A DNA stretch of 64,000 nucleotides from Sphingosinicella flava. Lineage in GTDB: Bacteria > Pseudomonadota > Alphaproteobacteria > Sphingomonadales > Sphingomonadaceae. Under the pieces are notes generated by a model. That model did not search any database. It saw only the letters and a list, made by a program, of their open reading frames with translations, and had not been told where the DNA came from. The stretch covers positions 601,122 through 665,121 of the forward strand of contig NZ_CP065592.1 in NCBI RefSeq assembly GCF_016025255.1. Direction: 5' to 3'. This document shows positions 37,241-46,342 of this stretch, piece after piece. The position numbers and the translations under genes are program-made. Within the stretch, counting starts at the first letter, position 1. Every line of letters begins with the position of its first letter.

Positions 37241-38226
37241 GCCTCGGCGATGCGCCGAGCGGCGGCTGCGGCGGTCTTGAGAGCCGCGATCATTGCGCCC
37301 GGCTCGGCTTCATTGCGCCCGGCGAGATGGAAGGCCGTGCCGTGATCCGGCGATGTCCGCACGATCGGCAATCCCAGGGTCATGTTCACGCCCTCGTCGA
37401 AATGCAGGGCCTTCAGCGGGATCAGCGCCTGATCGTGGTACATGCAGAGCGCGGCGTCATATGCCGCGCGGGCGCGCTCATGAAACATCGTGTCGGCCGC
37501 CAAGGGGCCGGCGACATCGAACCCTTCCTCGCGCAACCGTTCGATTGCCGGTCCGATGACGTCGATTTCCTCGCGGCCCAGGGCGCCATTCTCCCCTGCA
37601 TGGGGATTGAGGCCCGCGACGGCGATGCGGGGCCGGTCGATTCCAAACTGCCGTTTCAAGCCGCGCGCAGCGGCTCGCCCCTTGTTGGCGATAAGGTCGG
37701 CTGTGAGCGCGGCCGGAACGTCCTGCAATGCGATATGTGTCGTCACCGGCACGGTTCGCAATGTGGGACCGACCAGCATCATCGCGATCAGATCCCCGGA
37801 CACGCCGCAGCGTTCGGCGACGAACTCCGTCTGCCCCGGGTGAGTGAAACCGATTTGATAGAGCTGCGCTTTCGATACGGGCCCAGTGACAAGCCCCGAG
37901 GCCGATCCGGTTCGCGTCAGGCCGACGGCAAGCTCAAGGGCGTCGAGCGCGCTATGCGCCCCATCGAAGTCCGGCTGGCCCGGAACGACGCCGCCTGCAC
38001 CGTCGACACGGAGCATCGGCAGGGCCTGATCGAAGCAAGCGATGGCTTCGGCGGGATCCGCAATAATGTGTACCGGGCCATCCCATACCGCTTTCACCGC
38101 AAGGCAATTCCCGACCGCGAAAAAAGGCGGAACAGCGTCCGCCTTTCGCCTTTCCCATGCCTTGGCGATCACTTCGGGACCAATGCCCGCCGGATCGCCC
38201 AGGGAAACCGCCAGCGGCAGGGTCAT
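37237..38226 (-). CDS. pdxA: 4-hydroxythreonine-4-phosphate dehydrogenase
   Basis: PdxA oxidises 4-phosphohydroxy-L-threonine in pyridoxal 5'-phosphate synthesis. The 329-residue protein has the N-terminal SLGDPAGIGPEV and the metal-binding histidines in FTHPGQTEF, NPHAGENG and MYHDQALIPLK. Length and motifs are those of a complete enzyme. It sits between surA and rsmA, the same order as in enterobacteria. Confidence 0.96.
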   Translation of the reverse strand: MTLPLAVSLGDPAGIGPEVIAKAWERRKADAVPPFFAVGNCLAVKAVWDGPVHIIADPAEAIACFDQALPMLRVDGAGGVVPGQPDFDGAHSALDALELAVGLTRTGSASGLVTGPVSKAQLYQIGFTHPGQTEFVAERCGVSGDLIAMMLVGPTLRTVPVTTHIALQDVPAALTADLIANKGRAAARGLKRQFGIDRPRIAVAGLNPHAGENGALGREEIDVIGPAIERLREEGFDVAGPLAADTMFHERARAAYDAALCMYHDQALIPLKALHFDEGVNMTLGLPIVRTSPDHGTAFHLAGRNEAEPGAMIAALKTAAAAARRIAEA

Positions 38227-38233
38227 CGCCGGG

Positions 38234-39580
38234 TTACCGATACTCGACGACGGCGTCGCGACGCAGGTCGCGAAGATAGCGTTGAGCGCGAAGGTTGACG
38301 CGCTGCTCGTTCAGCTGCGCATAGACCTGATCGAAGGAGGGTGTCGCCGCCTGCTCCGGATCGTCGCGGCCGCACAGCACGAGGACTCGGACGCCGTCTT
38401 CGACCGATCCGAACGGGGTCGTCGCCTGGCCGATATCGAGTTTCAGGATCATATCCTGAAGCGCGGGCGGGAGATCGCGCACGCGCGTCGTGTCGTTAGA
38501 TACGAGTTCGGCGCCGAGACGCTGGGCCGCCGCTGCGGCACCGCCGCAACCGCCCATCGACTGGGTCGCCTGAGCCAGCTGGGCGACCTTGCCGCTCGCC
38601 TGATCGCGCGTCGTACCCGCAGGGAAAGCGAGCGACAGCTGAAGGAGGCTCAATGTGGCATCGCGCGGATCGCTGGTCAGCACTTGGCGGGAATCGCTGA
38701 CGCGAATGATCGAATAGCCGCCGGCGACCTTGATTGGACGGCTGATCTGGCCGACCGGAAGGCTGCGGACAGCCTCGGTCAGTTCGGCGGGAAGCTGATC
38801 GGCCTTCACCCAGCCCAGGTCGCCGCCGCGCGCCGCGGTCGAAGCCTGGGAGAGGCGATTGGCGGCCACTTCGAAGGAGGCAGCGCCTTGCGCGATCTGG
38901 GCCGCGAGGGCGTTCGCCTGTTCCTGAACCTGGGCCTCGGTTTGCGGCGTAGCGGGCAGATAGATTTCCGAAACGCTATATTCGGTCTGGCCCTTGGACG
39001 CGTTCAGGCGGTCGATAATCGCCCGGACCTCGTCCTCGCTGACGTTCACGAACGGCTCGATTTCGCGGCCTTGAAGGCGCGTCCAGGCGATTTCGGCCTT
39101 GATCTGGCGCTTTACCGACGCGGCGGAAGAGCCGTTCGCGGCCAGATAGCGCGACATTTGTTCGCCCGTTTGCTGCATGCTGGCCGCATAGCGCTCGTAA
39201 TAACGATTGATGTCGGCATCCTTCACCTCGATCTCCGCCGCCTGGGCCGCCTGGATCTGCAGCGATTCATCGACGAGATTGCGCAGGGTCTGGGCGCGAA
39301 GGCGCTGCATGTCCTGCGGTGAAATCTGGCGGCCCTGATTGGCCATCAGCACCAGCGCCATGCGGTGGTCGATGTCGGTGCCGGTGATGATTTCATTGTT
39401 CACCAGCGCCGTCGCCTTGCGGACGGACGGATCGGCATCCCCGAAAAATTGCGGATTGGCCGGAATGTCGAGGTTCGAGGGCGCGGGGCTCTGCGGCGCG
39501 TTCTGCGCCAAGGCGGCCGCCGCGAGGAGCGAGCCGGTCAGCATAAGAGCAGCTCCGCGAAAACGAGCGAGCTTCATCAT
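38234..39580 (-). CDS. surA: Periplasmic chaperone/peptidylprolyl isomerase SurA
   Basis: SurA escorts unfolded outer-membrane proteins, including LptD, through the periplasm. The 448-residue product has a signal peptide (cleavage after ALAQ near residue 26) and a SurA N-terminal helical domain (NNEIITGTDIDHRMALV). Two parvulin-like regions follow, the first well conserved (GGDLGWVKADQLPAEL, VGQISRPIKVAGGYSIIRV). The second is more divergent, so it may be inactive as an isomerase, as is usual for one SurA domain. It is downstream of its client gene lptD. Confidence 0.93.
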   Translation of the reverse strand: MMKLARFRGAALMLTGSLLAAAALAQNAPQSPAPSNLDIPANPQFFGDADPSVRKATALVNNEIITGTDIDHRMALVLMANQGRQISPQDMQRLRAQTLRNLVDESLQIQAAQAAEIEVKDADINRYYERYAASMQQTGEQMSRYLAANGSSAASVKRQIKAEIAWTRLQGREIEPFVNVSEDEVRAIIDRLNASKGQTEYSVSEIYLPATPQTEAQVQEQANALAAQIAQGAASFEVAANRLSQASTAARGGDLGWVKADQLPAELTEAVRSLPVGQISRPIKVAGGYSIIRVSDSRQVLTSDPRDATLSLLQLSLAFPAGTTRDQASGKVAQLAQATQSMGGCGGAAAAAQRLGAELVSNDTTRVRDLPPALQDMILKLDIGQATTPFGSVEDGVRVLVLCGRDDPEQAATPSFDQVYAQLNEQRVNLRAQRYLRDLRRDAVVEYR

Positions 39581-39634
39581 TCCTCCAAAATCTATGCGGA
39601 TCGCGACTGTGCCGCAACGTTGCTGAACACCAGC

Positions 39635-41836
39635 TTAGCGTCCCAAATTCTTGAGCGCCACCCGGAACAGGAAACTGTCGCCCCGCGAAATGTCCCCCGA
39701 TGCCGCATAATCGCGCCGCCAGGTGACGCCGAGGGACAGGCAATCGTCGTCATAAGCGATGCCGAGGCGGTGCCGCACCGGCTCGAAGCCGTCCGCGCTC
39801 GACAGCATATCCTCGTCGGCATTGGTCAGATCGATGACCGCCGAGCCGAAGATGGACCAGTAATTGGCGATTTTGACTCGTCCTCCAGCGCGGACCTCCT
39901 CCCGATCGCGCAAATCCTCCAGAGTCGGGCCGATATCCCGGTTGAGGCGGAGATAGCCGATGGTCGCATAGGTCTGCCGCCCGCCGAATATGGCGTCGAC
40001 CTCGTTCCGGCGGACCGCCAGATTGTCCTTGTCGAGACGGAAGCGGTGAACCAGGCTGATCTTGCGCCCGATCTTGACGTCCGACCGGCCGACATAGTCG
40101 GAAAATTTGTCCGACAACCCAGTGCCTTCCGGCAGAATGTTCGGACGATCGTCGAGCCGGAAGCTCTGTCCGGCGGTGGTACGGATCTGCACGCCCGGCA
40201 GGTCGAGATTCCAGTCGGCGCCGTAGGTGATCCGCGCCCCATCTTCCCAGCGGTCGTAACCTGGGAAACGATTGAGCGCGAAAAGGTTGGAATCCTCAAG
40301 ATCCACCGCCCGCGCGTCCTCGTTCGGAATGGCGAGATTGCCGGTGGCGGGCGATGCGATGATCTGCACGCGCGGCGTCAGGCGCTGGGTGCCGCCGAAA
40401 AGGCTCCCGATCAGCGGCCATTGCAGGTCCGCCGCGAGAGCCGCGATGGCGCGCCCGTTCCAGCCTTCCTCGCCGCGATAAAGCGGCGTTTGGGTCAGCG
40501 CCGTATCGTTCGCGTGATAAAGGTCGCCGCGCGCATAAGCGGTAAGCGTCAGTTCTTGACCCCAGGATGTGATCAGCCGCCGGTCCCAGCGGACGCCCGC
40601 AAAGGCGCGCTGCGTATCCTGTCCTTCGGTGCGCAGGATGGCGAGGCTGTTCGCCTGCACTTCGATCCGCCCGCCAAGATAGGGGTCGGCGAGGCGCCAG
40701 CGCGCGTCGATGGCAGGAAGGGCGAAAGGTTGCTGGCCCGCGGCGTCGGTTGCACGGAGGCCCTGAAAGGCCCAGCCGGCGATCGAGATATAGCTGTTCT
40801 CGCCGATCCGCTCGGCATTGATCAGGCTCCGCAGCCGGTCGTCGTTCGAAATATCGTAACGGCGCAGGAAGGTCGGATCGGTGACGTAACGGCCCGACGC
40901 GGTGATGCTCCAGCGCGGGTCGATCTGAAACTTGCCATTGCCCTCGATATAGGCGCGGAAACCTTTTTCCCGTTCCGAAGCGACATTGTGTCCGATCTCG
41001 GTGCGCGACCCGTAAGTCGCGAAGCCGCGCACGCGATACGCGCCCGAAGGGGTCAGCGCTCGATATTCCGCCTCGGCCATCGGCAGCACTTCGGAATAGA
41101 CGTGCGGCGTCAGCGTGAGGTCGCGGTTCGGCGCCAGCTTCATGTAATAAGGAAGGGCGATTTCGAACCCGTTGTTGCGATCGATGCGGATGTCGGGAAA
41201 TAGGAGGCCGCTGCCGCCCCCGGTTCCGGCCGGATGCGAGAAGCCGGGGAGTCCGATGATCGGCGCGCCGAACAGGTTGAGCGTCGCATCTTCATATTTG
41301 ATCCGCTCCCGGCCGGGATCGTAGACGACCTTCACCGCCGTAATCCGCCAGGTCGGCTCTTTCGGGCAGCCATTCTCGCTCAGCACCGCGCATGGCGAAT
41401 AGGCCGCCTCATAGAGTGTGACGATTCCGTCTTCGCGGGTCGCGCGATTGGCGGCGAGACGGCCACCTTCTTCGAGTACGAGCAGCAGATTGTCGATCAC
41501 CGCGTCGCGCAGATCGTCGGTCACCTCGACCGTGTCGCCATAGACGCGATCGCCCTCCGGCGTGACGAGCCGGACGTTGCCGACCGCCTGCACCGCGCCC
41601 GTATTGCGGTTCCAGACCACCTGCTCGGCGCGCAGATTGTTGCCTTCGCTGCTCATCCGCACATCGCCCGATGCGGTCACGATTTCCGTATTGGTGTCGT
41701 AAGCGAGCTGCGCGGCGCTGAAGCGGACCTGACGCGCCTCTTCCGTCCCCGTCGCGTCCTGGCCCTGCGCGGCCATGGCGGCAGCGGGGAGGAGGAGAGG
41801 GATGGCGGCCCGGCAAAGGAGGTGGAAAATCTTCAC
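39635..41836 (-). CDS. lptD: LPS-assembly protein LptD
   Basis: LptD is the outer-membrane beta-barrel that inserts lipopolysaccharide or related lipids into the outer leaflet. The 733-residue protein has a signal peptide (cleavage near AMAAQ) and an OstA/LptA-like jellyroll domain (about 30-150, starting RFSAAQLAYDTNTEIV). A large beta-barrel with alternating residues follows. Cysteines occur in SPCAVLSENGCP and near the C-terminus in YDDDCLSL, so a disulfide between the jellyroll and barrel is plausible. It is first in the lptD-surA-pdxA-rsmA operon and divergent from pepA. Confidence 0.95.
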   Translation of the reverse strand: MKIFHLLCRAAIPLLLPAAAMAAQGQDATGTEEARQVRFSAAQLAYDTNTEIVTASGDVRMSSEGNNLRAEQVVWNRNTGAVQAVGNVRLVTPEGDRVYGDTVEVTDDLRDAVIDNLLLVLEEGGRLAANRATREDGIVTLYEAAYSPCAVLSENGCPKEPTWRITAVKVVYDPGRERIKYEDATLNLFGAPIIGLPGFSHPAGTGGGSGLLFPDIRIDRNNGFEIALPYYMKLAPNRDLTLTPHVYSEVLPMAEAEYRALTPSGAYRVRGFATYGSRTEIGHNVASEREKGFRAYIEGNGKFQIDPRWSITASGRYVTDPTFLRRYDISNDDRLRSLINAERIGENSYISIAGWAFQGLRATDAAGQQPFALPAIDARWRLADPYLGGRIEVQANSLAILRTEGQDTQRAFAGVRWDRRLITSWGQELTLTAYARGDLYHANDTALTQTPLYRGEEGWNGRAIAALAADLQWPLIGSLFGGTQRLTPRVQIIASPATGNLAIPNEDARAVDLEDSNLFALNRFPGYDRWEDGARITYGADWNLDLPGVQIRTTAGQSFRLDDRPNILPEGTGLSDKFSDYVGRSDVKIGRKISLVHRFRLDKDNLAVRRNEVDAIFGGRQTYATIGYLRLNRDIGPTLEDLRDREEVRAGGRVKIANYWSIFGSAVIDLTNADEDMLSSADGFEPVRHRLGIAYDDDCLSLGVTWRRDYAASGDISRGDSFLFRVALKNLGR

Positions 41837-42038
41837 ATTATTCCCGCATTTGGACCGCGCGCCGGCGGTTCTTCGCCCTTAAGGCGGATCGGGGGGCGCT
41901 TGCAACCGGCTGTGCATCTCGCGCGTGCGGCTTAATATCTCGGACATTCGGGTCTTTTGTCCGTTCGGCTTTGCCAGCGGGCGATCAACGCCCTATCTGA
42001 ACGGCGAATAGAGTCACAGTGCAGGAGTTCCGCATCCG

Positions 42039-43517
42039 ATGAAGGTCACATTTGCCGCCGCGCGTCCGTCGGGCCCGTTTGCCCTTGCCTTGCCGGTGCG
42101 GGGGGAAGACATGCTCGCCGATCGCCTGAGCCAGTTCGACGAAGCGGCGCGTACGTTGGCCGCCCGCGCGGCTGAGGCGCAGCGCTTCGAGCGGGAGACG
42201 GGCGCGATCGCGGAATCCTTCATCCTCGAGGGCGAAACCGCCCGCCGCCTGCTGCTCGTCGGCCTTGGGACGAAGCGCGACGATGAAGCGCTGTTTGAAC
42301 GGGTCGGCGGCGCGTTGGCGGCGCATCTGCTAACCTCCGGCGAGAAGAAGCTGGTCGTCGACCTGACCGGTCTCGACGCGACCGGCGATGAAGCGGCCCG
42401 CATCGGCTTCGGCGCGGCGGCGCGATCCTGGCGCTACGATATCTACCGCACGAAGCTTTCCGATAAGGCCAAACCCACGCTGGAAGAGATCGTCATCGTC
42501 GGCGGCGGCAGCGATGCGGAGGAGAAATGGGCGGCGAAGGACGCGCTCTATGGCGGCCTCGCGCTGGCCCGCGAGCTCGTTACCGAACCGGCAAATATCA
42601 TTTACCCCGAAACCTTCATCGAACGCTGCCGTCAGGCGATCGATGGCCTGGGAATCGAAATCGAAGTGCTCGATGAGAAGCAGATGGCGGACCTCGGCAT
42701 GAACGCCCTTCTCGGCGTGTCGCTGGGCTCGGCCAAGCCGCCTCGGCTGCTCGTCATGCGCTGGAATGGCGGTACGCCGGGCAAGAAACCCGTCGTTCTC
42801 ATCGGCAAGGGAGTCACCTTTGATACCGGCGGCATTTCGATCAAGCCGGCGGCGGGCATGGAGACGATGAAATGGGATATGGGCGGCGCGGGCGCTGTCG
42901 CGGGTGCGATGAAGGCCCTTGCCGCGCGCAAGGCGAAGGCGAACGTCGTCGGCCTTTGCGGCCTCGTCGAGAATATGCCCGATGGCAAGGCGCAGAGGCC
43001 GGGCGACGTGGTCACGTCCATGTCGGGCCAGACGATCGAGGTCATCAACACCGACGCGGAGGGGCGTCTCGTCCTCTGTGATGCGATGACCTGGGCGCAG
43101 CGGGAGTTTAAGCCCGAGATACTTGTGGATATCGCCACGTTGACCGGCGCGATGGTCGTTTCTCTGGGTCATGAATTTGCCGGCATGTTCACCAACGACG
43201 ACGGGCTTGCCGTGCAGCTTGCCGACGCGGGTTTGAAGACCGGCGATAAAGTGTGGCGCCAACCGCTCGGCGCGGCGTATGACAAGCTGATCGATAGCCC
43301 AATCGCCGACGTGAAGAATGTCGGCCCCCGGGAAGGCGGATCGATCACCGCCGCCCAGTTTCTTCAACGCTTTGTCGATGACGGCGTCAAATGGGCGCAT
43401 CTCGACATTGCCGGCGTGGTGTGGGCGAATAAACCCGGTACCTTGTATGACAAGGGCGCGACGGGCTTCGGCGTCGCCTTGTTCGACCGCTTCATCGCCG
43501 ACAATCACGAGGGCTGA
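42039..43517 (+). CDS. pepA: Leucyl aminopeptidase (M17)
   Basis: This cytosolic two-metal aminopeptidase has 492 residues. An N-terminal macro-like domain of about 165 residues is followed by the M17 catalytic domain. Metal and catalytic motifs are GKGVTFDTGGISIKP, MKWDMGGAG and the family signature NTDAEGRLVL. The ATG at 42039 has AGGAG 11 bases upstream. It is first in pepA-holC-ndk. About 200 bases separate it from the divergent lptD start; I see no recognised motif there. Confidence 0.96.
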   Translation: MKVTFAAARPSGPFALALPVRGEDMLADRLSQFDEAARTLAARAAEAQRFERETGAIAESFILEGETARRLLLVGLGTKRDDEALFERVGGALAAHLLTSGEKKLVVDLTGLDATGDEAARIGFGAAARSWRYDIYRTKLSDKAKPTLEEIVIVGGGSDAEEKWAAKDALYGGLALARELVTEPANIIYPETFIERCRQAIDGLGIEIEVLDEKQMADLGMNALLGVSLGSAKPPRLLVMRWNGGTPGKKPVVLIGKGVTFDTGGISIKPAAGMETMKWDMGGAGAVAGAMKALAARKAKANVVGLCGLVENMPDGKAQRPGDVVTSMSGQTIEVINTDAEGRLVLCDAMTWAQREFKPEILVDIATLTGAMVVSLGHEFAGMFTNDDGLAVQLADAGLKTGDKVWRQPLGAAYDKLIDSPIADVKNVGPREGGSITAAQFLQRFVDDGVKWAHLDIAGVVWANKPGTLYDKGATGFGVALFDRFIADNHEG

Positions 43518-43529
43518 GGCAACCGGCCG

Positions 43530-43955
43530 ATGCGGATCGGCTTCTATCATTTGACGGCTATGCCGTTGGAGCGGGCGCTGCCCCGCATCTGCGAGCGCGT
43601 GCTGTCGGAAGGCGGGCGCCTGCTCATCGTCGCGGCCAGCGATCTCGCCGAAAGCCTGGATGCGTTGCTCTGGACTTATGACCCGGTTTCCTTCCTGCCT
43701 CACGGACGGGAGGGGGGCGATCAGCCTGTTCTGATATCGGAGGAGCCCGAGCCGACAAACGGCGCGGCCAATATCGCGTTGGCGGATGGCCAGTGGCGTG
43801 ATGAAGCGCTGGCGTTCGAGCGTATCTTTTATTTCTTCGACGACAACCGCATCGGCGATGCCCGTACCGCCTGGCGCGCGCTCAAGGGAAGGGAAGATGC
43901 CGATCTTTCCTATTGGAAGCAGGATGAGCGCGGGAAATGGATCGAGGGTCCGTAG
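43530..43955 (+). CDS. holC: DNA polymerase III subunit chi
   Basis: HolC is the chi subunit of the clamp loader and connects the replisome to single-strand-binding protein. The 141-residue protein shows the family pattern: FYHLTAMPLERALPRICERVL at the N-terminus, LLWTYDPVSFLPHG in the middle, and a basic, tryptophan-containing C-terminus. It lies 12 bases after pepA, the classical pepA-holC arrangement. Confidence 0.92.
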   Translation: MRIGFYHLTAMPLERALPRICERVLSEGGRLLIVAASDLAESLDALLWTYDPVSFLPHGREGGDQPVLISEEPEPTNGAANIALADGQWRDEALAFERIFYFFDDNRIGDARTAWRALKGREDADLSYWKQDERGKWIEGP

Positions 43956-44066
43956 ACCAGCGCCTCCTGCTTTCGCGGAAGCACTGGTCTACCGCTTGCC
44001 CTTTTCGCGCGTGCCGCCTAAAGCGCCGCCCAATTCAATCCGCAAATCAATGGAGCATAATCGGCC

Positions 44067-44489
44067 ATGGCGACCGAACGCACTTTCTCGATCATCAAGC
44101 CCGACGCAACCCGCCGCAACCTGACCGGCGCCGTCACCAAGATGCTGGAAGATGCCGGCCTTCGCGTCGTCGCTTCCAAGCGCATCCAGATGACCAAGGA
44201 ACAGGCCGAAGGTTTCTACGCCGTCCACAAGGAGCGCCCCTTTTTCAACGACCTCGTCAGCTTCATGATCTCCGGTCCGGTTGTCGTGCAGGTTCTGGAA
44301 GGCGAGAATGCCGTCGCGAAGAACCGCGAAGTCATGGGTGCAACCAACCCCGCCAATGCCGACGAAGGCACGATCCGCAAGGTCCACGCGGAATCGATCG
44401 AAGCGAACAGCGTCCACGGCTCCGACAGCCTGGAAAACGCCAAGATCGAAATCGACTATTTCTTCAAGCCTGAAGAGATTGTTGGCTGA
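44067..44489 (+). CDS. ndk: Nucleoside diphosphate kinase
   Basis: Ndk balances nucleoside triphosphate pools by transferring phosphate through a histidine intermediate. The 140-residue protein begins [16 protein letters not shown] and carries the active histidine His117 in [13 protein letters not shown] ribosome site lies upstream of the ATG. It is followed immediately by a strong hairpin inside a composite repeat. Confidence 0.97.
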   Translation: MATERTFSIIKPDATRRNLTGAVTKMLEDAGLRVVASKRIQMTKEQAEGFYAVHKERPFFNDLVSFMISGPVVVQVLEGENAVAKNREVMGATNPANADEGTIRKVHAESIEANSVHGSDSLENAKIEIDYFFKPEEIVG

Positions 44490-44494
44490 TAGCC

Positions 44495-44522
44495 CTCTCT
44501 CCCCCTCAGGGGGAGAGAGTTT
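44495..44522 (+). terminator. Terminator-like hairpin after ndk
   Basis: A perfect 11-bp stem CTCTCTCCCCC/GGGGGAGAGAG with a 3-base loop is followed by TTT. It lies 5 bases after the ndk stop and is the left arm of a larger repeat. Confidence 0.65.
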
Positions 44523-44603
44523 GAGAGTGGGGATGATATAGACGCCTGCGCAGGCCTCCCCGACCTCCCCACACCCTAACCCTCTCCCCTGAAGGGGAGA
44601 GGG
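44495..44603. repeat. Composite palindromic repeat between ndk and purN
   Basis: The element consists of three palindromes: CTCTCTCCCCC/GGGGGAGAGAG (44495-44519), GCCTGCGCAGGC (44544-44555) and CCCTCTCCCC/GGGGAGAGGG (44580-44603). The style resembles dispersed intergenic repeats of sphingomonads. The right arm overlaps the 3' end of purN, whose stop codon is at 44576-44578, so the repeat encodes the purN C-terminus. Confidence 0.65.
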
Positions 44604-45184
44604 AATTGCCTCAGTTTCCTGCAATAGGCATCGAGCGCGGCCGGATAGAGCCTATGCTCCTCCGTCAGAACCCGCTCAGCCAACGTTTCCGCCGTGTCTC
44701 GCGCCGCGATGCGGACCTTGGCCTGGGCAATAATCGGGCCATCATCCAGCTCCTCGGTCACGACATGGACCGAGCAGCCCGCATATTCTTCCCCAGCCAT
44801 CAAGGCGCGGCGATGTGTGTCCAGCCCCTTGTAATCGGGCAGCAGAGAAGGGTGGATGTTAAGAATCCGGCCTTCCCATTTCACGATAAATTCCGGGGAC
44901 AAGAGCCGCATATAACCCGCGAGCGCGATCACTTCGACATCGTGGCGGCGAAATTCCGCATCGACCAGGTCGTCGAAATCGGCGCGGCTCATGCCTTTGT
45001 GGCTGTGAGCCCAAACCGGCAGGCCAAAGCGGCAGGCAAGGACGAGGCCGCGCGCTTCGGGCACGTTCGAGGCGACGAGGACGATGTCGTAGGCCGGGTC
45101 GGCCTTGCGCTTGTAATCGGCAAGGGCTTCGAGATTGGAGCCGCGCCCGGAGATGAGGACGCCGACCCGGACCTTGTCAGCCAT
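44576..45184 (-). CDS. purN: Phosphoribosylglycinamide formyltransferase
   Basis: PurN adds a formyl group from 10-formyltetrahydrofolate to GAR in purine synthesis. The 202-residue protein has the substrate motif [13 protein letters not shown] and the catalytic Asn109-His111 in [13 protein letters not shown], plus the Asp in ELDDGPII. The last residues (FPLPFRGEG) are encoded by the palindromic repeat at the 3' end and are unlikely to be part of the conserved fold. The start overlaps purM by 8 bases. Confidence 0.96.
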   Translation of the reverse strand: MADKVRVGVLISGRGSNLEALADYKRKADPAYDIVLVASNVPEARGLVLACRFGLPVWAHSHKGMSRADFDDLVDAEFRRHDVEVIALAGYMRLLSPEFIVKWEGRILNIHPSLLPDYKGLDTHRRALMAGEEYAGCSVHVVTEELDDGPIIAQAKVRIAARDTAETLAERVLTEEHRLYPAALDAYCRKLRQFPLPFRGEG

Positions 45185-46283
45185 TGTGAGTGGCGGTCCA
45201 GGGCACGCGGGCGCTCCAGTTCTCGGCGGAGCCGGAGACGGTGCAGCCTTTTTCGCCCGCTTCGATCCGGCCGATGGCGAAGACGGTCTCGCCCGCGGAT
45301 TCGAGCTTTTCTTTTACCTCGGCTGCAAGCTCCCGGCGCGCCACGACGGCCATGCCGATGCCGCAGTTGAAGGTGCGGGCCATTTCCTCGGGTTCGATAT
45401 TGCCCTGGGCCTGGAGGAAGGCCATCAGGCGGGGCTGGGGCCACGAATCCGCGTCGATCTGCGCGTGGAGGCCGTCCGGAAGCACGCGCGGAATGTTTTC
45501 GAGAAGGCCGCCGCCGGTAATGTGCGCCAAGGCCGCGATTTTTCCGCTGCGGACAAGCGGAAGCAGCGATTTGACGTAAATCTTCGTCGGTTCGAGCAAG
45601 GTTTCGATCAAGAGTTTATCCTGATCGAACAAAGCAGGACGGTCCAGTTTCCAGCCTTTGTCGGCCGCGAGACGGCGAACGAGGGAAAAGCCGTTGGAGT
45701 GCACGCCGGACGAAGCGAGGCCGAGGATCACGTCTCCCGCCTCGACCTTCGATCCGGTGAGGGCTTCGGCGCGCTCCACGGCGCCGACGCAGAAACCGGC
45801 GAGATCATAGTCGCCCGGCGCATACATGCCCGGCATTTCGGCGGTCTCGCCGCCGATCAGCGCGCATCCGGCTTGCTTGCAGCCTTCCGCAATGCCCGCG
45901 ATCACGCGCTCGGCGACGCCGCTCTCGAGCTTCCCGGTCGCGAAATAATCGAGGAAGAAGAGTGGCTCGGCGCCCTGAACGATCAAATCGTTCACGCACA
46001 TGGCGACGAGGTCGATGCCGACGCCGTCATGCCGGCCCGAATCGATGGCGAGCTTGAGCTTCGTGCCGACGCCGTCATTGGCGGCGACGAGCAACGGGTC
46101 GGAATAGCCTGCGGCTTTGAGGTCGAAGAAACCCCCGAAGCCGCCCAATGAGGCGTCCGCCCCGGGCCGTGCGGTCGATTTGGCAAGCGGCGCGATCGCC
46201 TTCACCAGCGCATTTCCGGCGGCGATGGACACACCCGCCTTGGCATAGGTGTAGGGCTCGTTCGTCTGACCGGCGTCGTTCAT
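45177..46283 (-). CDS. purM: Phosphoribosylformylglycinamidine cyclo-ligase
   Basis: PurM (AIR synthetase) closes the imidazole ring using ATP. The 368-residue protein has the N-terminal [15 protein letters not shown], the ATP-site segments [14 protein letters not shown] and [19 protein letters not shown], and the C-terminal [13 protein letters not shown]. It is the first gene of purM-purN and divergent from the DUF2066-like gene, with about 60 bases between starts. Confidence 0.97.
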   Translation of the reverse strand: MNDAGQTNEPYTYAKAGVSIAAGNALVKAIAPLAKSTARPGADASLGGFGGFFDLKAAGYSDPLLVAANDGVGTKLKLAIDSGRHDGVGIDLVAMCVNDLIVQGAEPLFFLDYFATGKLESGVAERVIAGIAEGCKQAGCALIGGETAEMPGMYAPGDYDLAGFCVGAVERAEALTGSKVEAGDVILGLASSGVHSNGFSLVRRLAADKGWKLDRPALFDQDKLLIETLLEPTKIYVKSLLPLVRSGKIAALAHITGGGLLENIPRVLPDGLHAQIDADSWPQPRLMAFLQAQGNIEPEEMARTFNCGIGMAVVARRELAAEVKEKLESAGETVFAIGRIEAGEKGCTVSGSAENWSARVPWTATHNG

Positions 46284-46342
46284 ATTCGCGGCCTAGCCAC
46301 ATCCCGCTTGGATTTCCACGCCCAACTCGTCAAAAGGCGCTC

